A stretch of DNA of 64,000 bases from Angiostrongylus vasorum (taxonomy: Eukaryota > Nematoda > Chromadorea > Rhabditida > Metastrongylidae): assembly GCA_018806985.1 (NCBI GenBank), contig JADANN010000397.1:350001-414000 (forward strand), given 5' to 3'. Position 1 is the stretch's first letter, and each line of letters opens with the position of its first letter. The notes beneath the pieces are model-generated. The model saw nothing but the letters and a program-made list of their open reading frames with translations. It did no database searches and was not told where the DNA came from. Of this stretch, positions 13,001-24,482 are shown one piece after another. The position numbers and the translations under genes were made by a program.

Positions 13001-16000
13001 CGGAGTTTTGCAAATATCTCAGCACCATTAGAGTTATATTTCGCAATGAACCCCGGCCGTTAAAAAGAGTAGACAATAAATAATAAGTTAAAATTTCATC
13101 GGATAATTCATCTTACAGCAGTCGGTATTATGTTAGCCAGCACACAGCGAATAGCAAAACAAGGATAATACTTATCTCATATTTGAAATGGCTAATGCAC
13201 GAATCACGGGTGGTTCAGGAACACTTTCCATTTGTGTCTTTCTCGCACAATCGTCACCTACCGTTGTGACCCGACTGAAGCCAGATGACATCCACGAGTG
13301 CCATTTCGTGCTTTACAAGTCGATTCGAAGACAGCGAATAGAGCTGCTTGGTATTAGCTGCGAACACTTCCGTCGTCTTGTGCTCATCATAGAGGACGCT
13401 TTCGTCTTGCAACGGTTTACTTCACTGTTGTTCTCGCCCATATACCGTCAATTCTTCACAAGGTATTGTTACCTCATCTGTATTTAACTATCGATGTGTA
13501 TTCTTCTGAGTTTTGAATAAAATGGATAGCAAATCCCTGAACCGACTTTCTCTTAACATCGGCATTGTAGTACTGATCAACCATTCATTGTGTTCTTGAG
13601 GAACAAACACGAAGTTGTTATTTAATTCAAGTAACTGTAAGTTGAGCTTTAGATTGAAGAACTGAAAAAAGAACTTTTGGTTCCATTAGTTGGTTGCTGT
13701 CTTCTCTGAGAAGCTCGAATACGCTCCATGCTGCTTTTCTTCTTCTATTTAATCCCTTCGTCATGTTATTCTCCATGTTCACTAAGCGTCTAAAGGTGAA
13801 TGTTCGAGGTGGTCTCTGTAATCAGAAAACCATTCAATTCGGTTGTGTCGCCTTTGCACCATCAGTTTTCATTAATTAGGTTTTTTCCTCTAATTTACGT
13901 GCAGTCAAATAATTTATTTCTCTTCATTGAGCTCTTGGAGCATCGTTTGTGCTTTATTTGCAATTCTTTTTAAATCTAACTATATCTTTACCAAGGAAGA
14001 GGTTTTCTAAAACCTTTCCACTAATGCGTGTGCCTCTCTCGTTCAAATTGATTGACTCCATTATGCAGTAAAATACGACGGTCAATCTCTTTGGCAAAAA
14101 ACGGGGTCGCTTTAATCCACATTCTACGTGGATGCTAAAGGTAGATGGAATGGCTGTTTCTTCATGGTGCATTTACAACAACAGTGGCGACTTCAATCTG
14201 GTCTATGAGCGTTGTTGGAAGGATGAATTGGTTTCGACGCAGTCGAACACTTTTTCCTAGCTAAAAAGATCAGAATAAGGGGTAGATGGCAATAACCACT
14301 GACACTTGATAAAGCTTAGATATGATCCATATAGCAGAATCCGTGCTGTAATCGTGCTTGTCCAAATGGATTTTACTTATCCAATGACCCTGTTATGTGT
14401 AGTAGAGTAATCTTCGTAAACAACTTGTAGTACACTCCACAGGCATATCGTAAGATAGTCATGAAAATCCTTCCGGTCGCCTTCCTAAAACGGGATGACC
14501 GTGTGCGACTTTCTGCAGAGGTCTGAGATTTTCTCGCTGTTAGAAATAAGATTTTATGTAGGGTCTTGAGAAGTGCATGTAATTTATGGCCTTCAACACG
14601 AAGCAAGTCGGCTATGCTACCATCGGTTCATGGAGTTGTGGCTCTTTTCACGCTTTCTATCGTAACTCGAACCTCCGACGCAGGAATTCTAGGCGATTTT
14701 TCTTCAGCGCAGATTTCACGGTTCAGGACGGGGATTGTGGAACGGAAAAGGTTAGGCTGGAACGTTTGCATTATGAATACCATATCATGACCGGAAGTTT
14801 TAACGATCCTATCTTCATTCTTCAAGGATGACAGCGGGTCAGTATACCAGCACAAGCTCCGACGGCGTTTCTTCAGATTGTTTTTTTTGCACTACCTCTA
14901 TTGGTTTTCCTGCATCTACCGGTGTAGATCTTCGTACAAAGCTCTTCTCCAAATGAGATCTACTATTAACCATGTTAAATGTGCTGTCGTGGAATCAAAC
15001 TTGTATTTCCTTCGTAAAATTGATTCCACACTTATGTGGAAGAAGAAAACAATGAACAGATGCTTTGGGTAACCCATCGGTTCTTGTTATAAGCCAAATA
15101 AGTATTTCTTAACCTCTACAATTACTAATGGATGTGTACACATGGAACGCTATGAGGCAGTTGAGGCTCCAACATTCCATTCTTTTCTGTTGAGTGGTCA
15201 AGTACTTGTGCTGTTCATCATGAAATCAACTTTTTCCCAATAAAAATGTTGTTGTCTACAAGCTTTTAACATTTGCAAAACAGGTTTAGTATCACTTGGC
15301 CAAGCAAAATCGCCACAACAGGTGATACTAGCAGTAGTGGTGAATAACAGTGATGTGAAGATGCCTTATTTAGAACTTGAATCATTTCAGTTCATCAAGG
15401 ATGTAGACACCATCGTTACATATCCGTTGATCAGCCAAACGTTACTGGCATTGTGCTCATCACAAAAAATAGCGAATCCATTTTTCGACAAGGAAATGGA
15501 ACCAGCGCTAACTCGTATATTCGGACACCCGAACGAAGCTACATATCGAGTAGCGAATGGTGAGTTCAAATATGTTTCGTTTAAGCCTCCAAGAGAGGAC
15601 AGGTAGCAGTTTGTCGACCATGGAGTAGGAGAAGAGTTTATTTTGTACAGTGCGTCAGATCGAACCAATTTATTGCTTAATGTAACCTTCCACTTACCTA
15701 TGGAAGTACAAACAGAAAAACGCGAGGATGAAAGTCAATAGCTATGGAGCACCTGGCCAGTTATATTTGTTCTTTGCTAGCATAATCTCCGAATTCCATG
15801 ATCCTGTTGGGCTTAAGATTCACAGCCAGTTCTTTTTAAACGGTTGTTTGGAAATGTACAACAGCAAAAAATGTGGATTAATGCCAAAAAAGATAAGGCC
15901 GCCTGAAAAGCAATGCTGAAAAGGAGTTGCAAGTTCACTAAAAACATATTATGTTTGTTACATGTTCCACTACTCTGATTTCTATCCAATAATAATTAGG

Positions 16001-18305
16001 TAAAGAGGAAAACTACCGTATGATTGTAATATATTATATCCAGTGGTTCTCATTCAAGACAGAGTGCTATGTCTTCGACTTTTCAAAAGCATATGAACAA
16101 GAAGATGGGCACTATGTTTTGGCCGTTTCTCAACCGATCACTTCAAATCAACTAAAACATCATCAAATCCTCATGAGTGATAAGGGAAAACGTAACATTT
16201 TCGTCACGCGAAAGGATTCGTTTATGGAAAATTTCAGTTGTTTTCTAATAAAGTAGATTGCAATCGAACTGTTGCGTCATATAATTAGATAGTTAGTATT
16301 ACAATCAAGTTGGCGCTCTTCAGTCTTGTGTTCAAAAAAATATGTGTTCCATTTCATACTGTGCTGATGCATTCACTAATATCTCTTACCGTATAGGATT
16401 CCACCGAGTTATCTCCAGTAATTTTTCGTATTCTTATTCAGGGCAAATATATGCTTATATCGTTTTCATGAGAGTGCTGTGTATTCTTCAAAAACGTTGG
16501 ATGGATGAAAGGAAAGAACGTAAATCGATTCGTTTCGAAACTGATCCAGAATGGCAACCGGACGATCGTGTGGTACTATTCCAGGAATTTTATAAGGGTG
16601 TGTGAAAACAACTCCACATAAAAATATCTTGGCTTTGATAAAAAGAAAGAAAATGTAAGCACAAATAATGTTAATGTGCAGATATTATGCAGTCAAAGCG
16701 GTAGGGTGGTACTTAAACACTTTTTTGCGTCCTATAAAATAATTACGGGATTAAAATTCGTTGAAAAAGTTATGGATGGGCTAAAGATACCAGCGAGTAC
16801 CAAAACACAGAAAAGTCTTAGAATTGATCAATTTTTTGCTTGTACATCGATTATATGTACAACGGGTATAGCTAATTGGTTTTGAACTCTATTTTTGAGC
16901 TACAACTTAATGCACAAATTTTTTTATTTTTACATTTATTTTACATGACCTGTCATCACCTTCACCGTGCAGCTCCTACTAGTTCTTGTGTTTGATTTGT
17001 ACACCTTGACTTCATCGTCTACATTGGCCTTCCAACATTTCGCAAGCAGTTTCGACTGCTAGCCGAAGATTTCGCGTTCCTTATGAATGTCGTAGAACAA
17101 TGGTCTAGTCGATTCTTCTTGTAATCATGGAGATACCCACTCTAAGGTGTTCTCAGGTGAACTGGCGAAGAGTGCTCGAGACGGGGTCGAACTGGCACTA
17201 TTGTTTCTTGACCGGTGGCAATACTGACCACTGCGCTATCTTCCGCTCCTAATGTATGGGTTAGACAGCGAAAACTAAAAGCAGTATTATTCAGCTTGCC
17301 ATTACCGATTTTTTTTCTTTTGCACATCTAAAAACACACCTATTCTTCATATAATTATTATCTTTAAGTGAAAAAAGTGAAGCGAATGTTCGAAAATTGA
17401 GGCGCGTAACCTCGTTCGGTTTACCCAGATCTAGTGAAAAGAGACTCGTGGGTGGCACATGTGATTTCGTTTAGGCAATCGAACCTGGGTTTTGTTGGAT
17501 TTCGACCGATATATCCTGACACAATGGCGTCCACGTGGTTCTGAGGTGATTTTTGGGGCTCGATTTGTTGAGAAGAAGATGCGATCCGGTATGCAGTTGT
17601 GTTCATGGTGTGGAATGATCGAACAGCAAGTAAATTTCATTGAGACCAGTTTCTTTTCGTTATTACCACATCCGTATTGAAACTTTAAGCTAGATATAAT
17701 TAGAACTAGATAAAGCCAAATTGCGGAAGAAAAAACGCAACGCTTTCTAGTGAAGCGCTACATTACCGTATCAGTTGCTAACATTGCACACAACGCAACA
17801 GTAGATTTCTTACTGCGATTTTTGATTAAGTAATAAAAAAATAGCAAACCAAGGTTTAGTTTTTTACTGAGATTAGTGTTATAAATATACAATCATACTC
17901 TAGTTCTCTTCAGTAAGCTTGTTTAGCCTAACCAATTCTCTCAATACGTGAACGACAAAGCTATATGCTCATCGCAATGCTTGGATATGCTGCTACAGGA
18001 CTGTAATGAGAAGTCAAACTCCAATACAACATGAAAGACTTGTCCTAGAAATGATGAATAAATGGTTCTTCTTGTTGTAAAAACTGTGTGAACCTTAACA
18101 TTGTTTGCAAAAAATCCTTATATGTTCACAGCATTTGATTAGTAGTGCGGTAAATGCAATGGTTTCTTCCGTATCGAATTTCTGAAAGAGCGCTCTTAAC
18201 AAATTCTAACAGTTAATTCTGTCTATTCAGCAGGTATTAGAGAGAAATTGGCGGCAAGAGCTGACTAGTTGTGATTCTTCCGTTTCCTTCCCGCTTCCAA
18301 ATTAG
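10047..18305 (+). CDS. Unrecognised multi-exon protein-coding gene (about 420 residues, 5' end missing)
   Basis: I do not recognise this protein. Nine exons join with matching phases: 10047-10239, 11451-11510, 11696-11869, 15322-15559, 16063-16239, 16442-16597, 17475-17629, 18132-18170 and 18231-18305 (TAG). Strong pieces are DDAFICIHRYLAEEKSERP (exon 3), DTIVTYPLISQTLLALCSSQ with NPFFDKEMEPALTRIFGHPN (exon 4), FETDPEWQPDDRVVLFQEFY (exon 6) and WVLLDFDRYILTQWRP with a CSWC pair (exon 7). The protein looks soluble and mixed-charge. A hydrophobic stretch in exon 6 (QIYAYIVFMRVLCILQ) is short and ends in basic residues. The 3.4-kb third intron carries repeats. Weak points are the GTTTTC donor after 16239, the acceptor before 11451 (an alternative at about 11395 is out of phase) and the lack of a start codon. 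Confidence 0.6.
10378..10412 (+). mobile_element. Tip of an RTE 3' end in + orientation
   Basis: GCGCCCGCTCGAGTCATTCA and the bases after it (AACAATCAATAGAAG) match the reverse complement of the RTE 3' tip at 5344-5370. This very short fragment lies in the first intron of unrecognised gene 1. Confidence 0.4.
12205..12300 (+). repeat. Family D motif, solo
   Basis: CCCACGTTTCGATCGTCTTC then CTCAGAGCC, followed by a GATCCGAGTCAATG segment shared with the 20.6- and 44.0-kb copies. Confidence 0.5.
12421..13095. repeat. Family C fold-back pair (two copies head-to-head)
   Basis: The + copy begins ATAACTTTAATGATGCTGAG (12427) and runs to TATTTACTGCCTACTCTTTT. The inverted copy (about 12780-13095) runs from GTTCGTTGCCGATTTGGGCT to GCAAATATCTCAGCACCATT. 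Each contains a tRNA-like block: on the - sense, GTGGTGAACGCG (A-box-like) and GCGTTCGTTCCCC (B-box-like). The pair lies in the 3.4-kb intron of unrecognised gene 1. Confidence 0.75.
13954..14870 (-). pseudogene. Second RTE-lineage reverse-transcriptase relic inside an intron
   Basis: Read on the - strand, 14628-14855 gives RIPASEVRVTIESVKRATTP, then TDGSIADLLRVEGHKLHALL at about 14570-14627. YKLFTKITLLHI follows in 14373-14606, then a diverged block near 14200-14300 (LPLILIFLARKKCS, cf. the family's LTF/DYEKAFDS), and CIMESINLNERGTRISGKVL at 13954-14172, the stretch before the catalytic box. The order and motifs are those of an RTE reverse transcriptase, but the residues differ from the copy at 5.3-8.5 kb, so this is a distinct lineage. 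Many frameshifts and stops; not functional. It lies antisense in the 3.4-kb third intron of unrecognised gene 1. Confidence 0.7.
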
Positions 18306-18502
18306 TTCAAATCAAATTTTTTAGTTCTGAAAAATGAACTATTTTCGGCGATTTTCTATAGTCATAAATGACTTATTCAGTTTTATTCTATTTCCGAAAT
18401 ACTTAAGAAATTATTTTTGGTAACGGTTGTAACGAAATACCTTATCTCGTTGTTAGTCGATGCCCAGTGAAAATGTAATGCTTATGATCTAACAAAGGGT
18501 AA

Positions 18503-18776
18503 ATATGGCGCAATGGTCGGAGGCGCGCTGCAACACACAAGTGGAATTCATCCCGGCGCCCATGACAAACCAAGCCCTCCACCCCTCCAGGGTCGCCAAA
18601 TTGGTACCAGATTTGTTTGGGAGGATAGCAGCATTGGGTCGATACATCGACAGGTCACCGCGAGTCATTATAAAGACCAGATATGCATTCAATCACCTCT
18701 AAACGATGCTTAATGAAGTTGAATGCATGGTGCATCCCTCAGGAGTTGATCAACGCCGAGAGCTTTATCCTTTTTT
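18503..18776 (+). mobile_element. SINE family A, tRNA-headed copy
   Basis: The copy starts with a tRNA-like head (GGCGCAATGGTCGGAGGCGC; A-box-like) and a B-box-like GGAATTCATCCC. A conserved body follows (CAAATTGGTACCAGATTTGT) and it ends GCCGAGAGCTTTATCC plus a T-run. The same layout recurs six more times in the window. Confidence 0.8.
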
Positions 18777-19379
18777 ACGACCTAACAAATCTTCTTTTTT
18801 ATCAAAGGTCATCGTATCAGTAAGGGGTGTGACAAACTATCACAACTGCTTTCGGGCAGGTGCGAGTTAAAGTAGAGATCGGTGATAAGAAGCGTAAGTA
18901 CTGGTTTAGGCTAACCAAATTGTATTCAAGAGTGGCTGTACTTACAGAATTTTATTTATCGCCGCAGCGACCTGTCCATTGCTAGAGATGAAGGGAACTA
19001 TTTGTTCACGAGGCTTGTCTGCGATGTGCTGAATGAAGGAACGCATCTCGATTTCCATAGTTCGTACAAGTCCTTCTTGGCCAACTGCTAGCGCTGCAGA
19101 TTCATCTTATAGGCAGCTGTGGGAAAAGAAGGGAACGACTTACTAAGCAATATGAAGCAACCTGAAACCAAAGAGAGGACATTGGACAGCAAAACAAAAT
19201 AGAACTGGTATAGTGGTGCTGAAGCGAAACAGTAAGACAGACTGGATTGTGATGATGTTCTTAATTCATGGCGGAACTCTTCCCCAAGTCAACGAGGTAG
19301 CGGTAGAAAGAGGTGACTCTACCCAGAGATTTTCTTCTGCCTGTTCATTTAGACGGGTTTAATAAGGCCGTGAGAGACC
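18777..19379. other. Unassigned
   Basis: No gene or repeat family recognised between the SINE at 18503 and the gag-like relic. Confidence 0.4.
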
Positions 19380-20330
19380 AATAGCATTCAGATGATGAAG
19401 AGCTCGCTGCACGACTTCAACTTGAACGCCTACTTACGTTACGTTGGAAGTTGCAGCGCTTACTCCTCCAACTTCTTAATTTCTTTGAAGAAATCAGTGC
19501 TAGTGTATTGACAACGCGGAGAAGATGTACATGAGGCTACAAAATGATATCAAAGCACTGCAACTGCAGATAGGCTGCAAAACATGCTAAGCATGTTTGC
19601 ACAAAATGCAGCCACTGTAGAAAGCACTATTGCTTAGATTGTTTCAATACTTATCGAAACTATACGAGAAGTGCACATCTCTTTAAAAATTGGGGAACTG
19701 AGTTCTTCAGAAAATAAAAAGAATGATGAGGTCTTCGTCACGAAACCTGCTTGTGCTTCTTTAACTTCACAAAATGATCGGTTGTGATATTCGATGAAAA
19801 GTGATGCCTACATGAAAACCGAGTTGTACAGCTCAGTACTCGCACCAGAATGAAGCTTCTGAACAATCCGAATCTGCACCAGGGAACATTACCGTGACGG
19901 TCCAGAAGTTTCCGTCCGATCTCATCCTTATAACTTTAACTTTTGGTAACTTTTTGAATTCTAGCGAAACTATCGCAACGAAAACTACTGAAGCGAGGTC
20001 GTCGAAACCTCGTGAAAAAAATGCGCAATATGTAGCCAGCATTGCTGACAAGAGGGGGTATTATCACTCTTCGTGAAAACGCGCCTAGCAAACGTTCTAC
20101 GTAGGCAAAGCTGGAGAAGTTGAACAAGCTGAGCCACGGAACCTTGCCTCAACTACCCTACTAATCCTACTGAACGGACGTAATCAAGGCAGACTACTAC
20201 TTTTTCACCAACCTCAACTTTGGAGGAAAATTCTCTAGCAAACAAATCGTTGCTAAAACTCTCTATGGAACATTTATCGTTTCCGGAATTTCTGAATTTT
20301 ATGCCATAGAAAAAAAATAAACTTTCCTAT
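19380..20330 (+). pseudogene. Possible retroelement gag-like relic
   Basis: Broken + strand frames have a leucine-rich, coiled-coil character: DDEELAARLQLERLLTLRWK (about 19395), then ENAEKMYMRLQNDIKALQL (about 19510), then PREKNAQYVASIADKRGYYH (about 20010), separated by stops. The order of a coiled coil and a later basic, cysteine-poor region recalls gag regions of LTR elements such as Pao/BEL, but no zinc knuckle, protease or RT is visible. The identification is weak. Confidence 0.25.
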
Positions 20331-20629
20331 TGCTGACAAGAATGTGTATCGTTGAATCGTTCTTATTTCGATTAAGAAAAAATACGTGTGAGCTAAGCAC
20401 TTGCAGCACCTTCAGGTTACTACAATAGGCCATTATTACTGAATTAACCCAATATAATATAATATACAATAATATAACAATGTAATATCGTAATATTAAG
20501 CGAGAGCCTTATATCAACGTAGTTGGGAAATATCATTGGGTAATGACAACTCTCACAAGTTATATTTCAAAAGTAGATCAGCCTTCGCACAATTAATCAG
20601 CAACATCTCCAATGATTAATATAATATTT

Positions 20630-20710
20630 ATTCGGCTAACGTTTCGACGTCTTCGTCTTCTTCAGAGCCAGAGTGATCCGAGTCAATTGTCCACAGGTGG
20701 TCGTTCTCAT
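20630..20710 (+). repeat. Family D motif, solo
   Basis: CTAACGTTTCGACGTCTTCG then TCTTCTTCAGAGCC. The inner GACG-TCTT-CGTC forms a perfect 4-bp stem. An - strand frame at 20734-20973 beside it (KVIIDAVAKQFLHFRLMVIA) is unrecognised. Confidence 0.5.
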
Positions 20711-21159
20711 GTATCACATGATGGCTTTCAGACTTAAGCTTGAATTCGCTCCATTGATATCAGAAAGGCTAGTTGCGTAATCTTAAATTGTTGACGACGA
20801 CACCAGCAAGAAGAACACCGATAAACCTTCTGAATGGTAGAAAAACCAAGATCTTCTCGAATTTCACCTATCACAGCAACACACTCGTTCAGAGCTGTCA
20901 CATATTCGGCAGCAATAACCATTAAACGAAAATGAAGAAACTGCTTCGCGACTGCATCAATTATTACTTTCATTTAAAAGCTAGGAACAGATTTTAAATC
21001 AAACTAGTGGTGTCCAAGTACTGTCATTTTCTCGAAACTCTCTTCGACGTAAGATTACTACTCTACTCTAATATTATTGAGAATATTACGCATTATAAAC
21101 ATTACAGAACCAGCAGAATATTTTCTTGAATACTCCGATTCATTCCTTTATTTGTAGCA

Positions 21160-21551
21160 CAAGAAGTAAATGCAGTGCTTCAACTTCACAATAAACTCTC
21201 AATCACTGTATTGGAACGTGTGCCCGAATTTAATACGCGAACATCTCACCTTTATGATTTCATAGGCGTTTTCCGAAGTAGGCGAAGTAGAACGTGCTCA
21301 AATTTATGGACTTTTGCTTCCGAATCGCTTTCTCAAGTAAGAAGATACCACTCACTATGTAATTTAGGGTTTACCTTCTCTTCAGAACTGAAGGGTTTTG
21401 CCATCGAATTCGTCAGAAGCCTCAGCCGTTTGCCGCTCAGCTTCCAACAACATAAGATTGCAAGACTTTTGAATGATTCAAAGAATCCTACATGGAGAAT
21501 GCCACACATCGGCAGTTATTCTTCCCACAGCTCTTTTCTCAAATCGCCTTA
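21160..21551 (+). other. Weak candidate exons, + strand, product unknown
   Basis: After the acceptor TTTATTTGTAG (ending 21159) one frame reads QEVNAVLQLHNKLSITVLER and HLYDFIGVF. A different frame directly after reads SEVGEVERAQIYGLLLPNRF up to a good GTAAGA donor at about 21339. The two pieces would join only if one base were lost or a tiny intron existed. A following stretch (21394-21551) reads FAIEFVRSLSRLPLSFQQHK in one frame and ends in TAA. This could be the remains of a gene, or a real gene with an exon structure I could not resolve. Confidence 0.25.
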
Positions 21552-21640
21552 AATCGTAGTTTTAAAGACAAACTTGGATAACTCATGTTTCTTACGAACA
21601 CAAAAAGCTTTGGAATCTTGATCTAGGCAGTTCTATTACC

Positions 21641-22034
21641 TTCTTCCCAACGGTTTGTTGCCTCATCGTGGCTAGAAGGTATTCCTGGCTGTCTAGCTGA
21701 GATGTGCTTCAGGGTGGGGGAATCATTCACCTAGTAGAGCTCCCATGCTGAGAAGGGAGTCAAGCGCTTCCATCAGGAAGCACAGCTAAGCTAAACCAAA
21801 ACCAGGATCTACCACCGTCTTGGTATTAAACTAGTCGCATGATGGCAAATCTCCCTCTGATCCACAACGGCGGCGACTGCCTATGGTCGTGAAGACCTGG
21901 GGCAGCCTGTCTGACTCGGGACTCTAGGGCACCACAATGGCTAAAGCAGCAAAACTGCGAAATAATGGAAACTATGCTGAGGCCCGCATAAGCAGTGAAC
22001 ACGGGCCATCCAAGTATCCAAATAAGTAGGTACT
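21641..22034 (+). repeat. Family B repeat, near full length
   Basis: Starts CTTCCCAACGGTTTGTTGCC and runs through TCATGCCAGCTAAG-like and GATCCACAACGGCGGCGACT segments to GTATCCAAATAAGTAGGTAC. The ends match copies at 36360 and 37296. Confidence 0.75.
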
Positions 22035-22261
22035 ACCTCCAGTTCATAGCGATCTTAGATTGGGATTTCTTAAGCAGCCAAACACTACAAGGTAAGATTT
22101 GACTTAATCAACAACAGAAATGGAGTTTTTGTGGTTTAACATTGTCAGCTGAAGGTGAAACGAAGAATGTTTCCTAATTCGTAAGACGCCTTCGAATTTC
22201 TACTTTTCTTTGCTGCGATAAGTCGTCTAGATGTTCTTGTCTTAAACTGGCGAAGAAGACA

Positions 22262-22865
22262 AAGTGTACCAATTTTGACTTATTATTTACTGCCTACTCT
22301 TTTTTTTAGCGGCAGGGTATGTATTGTGAAATACAACTTTAATGATGCTGAGATATTTCGCAAAACTCTGGGACCGCAGGTGTCCCACGATGGGGAACGA
22401 ACGCGCTATTGTCCTTTCTGGGGAGTAGCGCGCTCGCCACCACACCATGCGGGTCCTTCTTGTAGCCTCTCTTCAGCTAGTTCTATCGATCTTTTGCCAT
22501 CAGCAATCACCCATGAATGGGATTGATCTGGGGAGCCCAAATCGGCATTGAACCCAGTTAGGGGGTTGGGGGGGGCAAAGAGTAGGCAGTAAATAATAAG
22601 TCAAAGTTGTGATTATAACTGCAGCCTCAGCTTAACTGGTTTCGTTGCCGATTTGGGCCCCACAGATCAATCCCACTGACGGGTGATTGCTGATGGCAAA
22701 AAGATCAATAGAACTAGCTGAGAGACAGGCGAAACGGAGGACCCGCATAGTGTCGTGGTGAGCGCGCTACTCCCTCGGAAAGGACAATAGCGCGTTCGTT
22801 CTCCACCGTAGACACCTGCGGTCCGGAGTTTTGCAAATATCTCAGCATCATTAAAGTTAAAGTGT
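22262..22865. repeat. Family C fold-back pair
   Basis: The + arm is 22275-22560 (ACTTTAATGATGCTGAGATA to GATTGATCTGGGGAGCCC). The inverted arm is about 22600-22862. It is organised like the pair at 12.4-13.1 kb, with a short G-rich and AT-rich spacer between arms. Confidence 0.75.
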
Positions 22866-23498
22866 ACCAATATTGCAAATATCTGGATTTTAGGTATTAA
22901 ACACATTTGGATTTAAATAGTGCAATACCAGTGAAACCAATGAATAAACGAAGATGGCATACGGTCATTAGACTTACTTGAAATGACTTACTTCACATGT
23001 AAAACACTTCAAATTCTGCAAAACCGCTTCTATTGGTTGAAATAATGAAATGAAGTAATTGGCTTCATTCCCCTATGTTTAGCACAATTACTTTATAGAG
23101 AACAAAATTAGAAAGTGAAAGTGAAGAGAGCCGAGAATAAAAATATCACTACTTTACTAGATGGCATTTATTCTGTAGAAGACAACACAAATTAAAATTA
23201 TTAAAATGTTCTTATTCGTTGACTTCAACGAAATAAGCTCGAAATGTCGTCGGAGAGTAGTATTAAATATCGATTTTCAGGACTATCATAGCTTCGTAGA
23301 GCGCAGCACAGAATCATTAAATCAAAAAACGTATTCTTCTTTATGGATCTTTATTAAAAAATTTCAAGCTGTTGAAGTTGTTCATAGAATATACGATTCT
23401 CTTTACCAATGTGAATGTTCCCGAAGCAAACAACGACACAATCAAGCATTGGTCGCGTCACGTCGCGCGTTGCGCGTCAGGCGGCGGCCATCTGGTTA

Positions 23499-23520
23499 GG
23501 TGCTACTCGGCAGTAGCACC
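23499..23520 (+). other. Perfect hairpin, 9-bp stem and 4-base loop
   Basis: GGTGCTACT pairs with AGTAGCACC around a CGGC loop. It lies just outside the AAGTA tail of the family B copy at 23535. Confidence 0.6.
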
Positions 23521-23534
23521 TGATATGCGATGTA

Positions 23535-23922
23535 TACTTACTTACTTAGATACTTGGATGGCTCGTCCTGAATGGTTTTGGGGACCCCAGCATATTCTCC
23601 GTTTTTTCTTACTTTTGATGCTTTAGCTATTGTGGTTCCCTGGAGTCCCGAGGTCAGCCAGATCAAATTCTGCCCCAGGTCGTCACCACCACAGCGAGTC
23701 ACCGCCCTTGTGGATCAGAGGGAGATCTGTCAACATGCGAATTAAAACCAGGACGGTGGTGGATCCTGGTATTCGTTTACTCTTAGCTATGCTTCCTGGT
23801 GGAAACGCCGGACTCCTTCCTAGCTTGGGAGACCCTGCCGGGGGATGAATCCCCGCTGTACATCGCAGTCCGACACCCATGAACACCTCCCAGCTACGAT
23901 GAGGCGCTAAACCGCTAGTAGG
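23535..23922 (-). repeat. Family B repeat, near full length
   Basis: Opens TACTTACTTAGATACTTGGA (the tail in reverse) and closes at CGATGAGGCGCTAAACCGC, the reverse complement of the family B start. A perfect 9-bp hairpin lies just before it at 23499-23520. Confidence 0.75.
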
Positions 23923-23984
23923 AATTCGATGAACAGGTTAAAAATTGAAATATCATTGAGTATGCTAATAGCTATAGGTCAATA

Positions 23985-24135
23985 AAACGGCTGAGAGACG
24001 AAACGAGGGACTCACATGGTGTGGTGGTGAACGCGTCAGCCCCCGGAAAGGATAATATCGTGTTCGATTCCTACCGCAGACACCTGCAGTCCGGAGTTTT
24101 TGCGAATAGCTAAGAACCATTATGGTTATATCATT
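23985..24135 (-). repeat. Family C single partial copy
   Basis: Contains GTGGTGGTGAACGCGTCAGC and GTGTTCGATTCCTACC, the best-preserved A- and B-box-like pair in family C, then GACACCTGCAGTCCGGAG. It is unpaired and adjoins a family A copy. Confidence 0.65.
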
Positions 24136-24207
24136 GAATATTTTCTAGGTAAAGTGTAAAATCTCACATTCACAGCCGAGTTGTGAAGCTGATGAGTTTC
24201 GGTGGTG

Positions 24208-24482
24208 ATAAAAGGATAAAAGCTCTCGGCGTTGGTCAATCCCTAAGGGATGCGCCATGCATCCGACTTTATTAAGAATCGTTGGAGGTGGTTGAATGCA
24301 TATCTGGCCTTTACAATGACTCGCGGTGGCCTACCGAAGTATCGAGTCAGTGCTGCTATCCTCCCAGACAAATCTGGTACCAATTTTCCGACCCCGGAGG
24401 GATGGAGGGCTTGGTGGGCCATGGGTGAGGGGATTGATTCCACGTGTGTGTCGCAGTGGCGCCTCCAACCACACGCGCCCTT
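24208..24482 (-). mobile_element. SINE family A copy
   Basis: This is the reverse-complement layout: it opens AAAGGATAAAAGCTCTCGGC (the 3' end of the element) and closes at the tRNA-like head (CACGCGCCC). The body includes CAATTTTCCGACCCCGGAGG. The protein frames here are artefacts of the repeat. Confidence 0.8.

Noticed and set aside
13188..13487. 99-codon + frame as an extra exon of gene 1
   Set aside because: It would leave in phase 2 whereas the neighbouring exons join in phase 0. No motif and no matching acceptor.
15728..15919. Frame reading ISEFHDPVGLKIHSQFF as an exon of gene 1
   Set aside because: Exon 15322-15559 ends in phase 1 and joins cleanly to 16063. Including this frame would need weak splice sites and leads to a TGA.
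16676..16885. Open frame with a PCNA-box-like end (KSLRIDQFF)
   Set aside because: It enters only in phase 0 while the flanking exons of gene 1 join in phase 1, and its donor is unclear. It is intronic.
23995..24070. tRNA gene in a family C copy
   Set aside because: A good B box but no matching acceptor stem; the sequence is part of a dispersed repeat.
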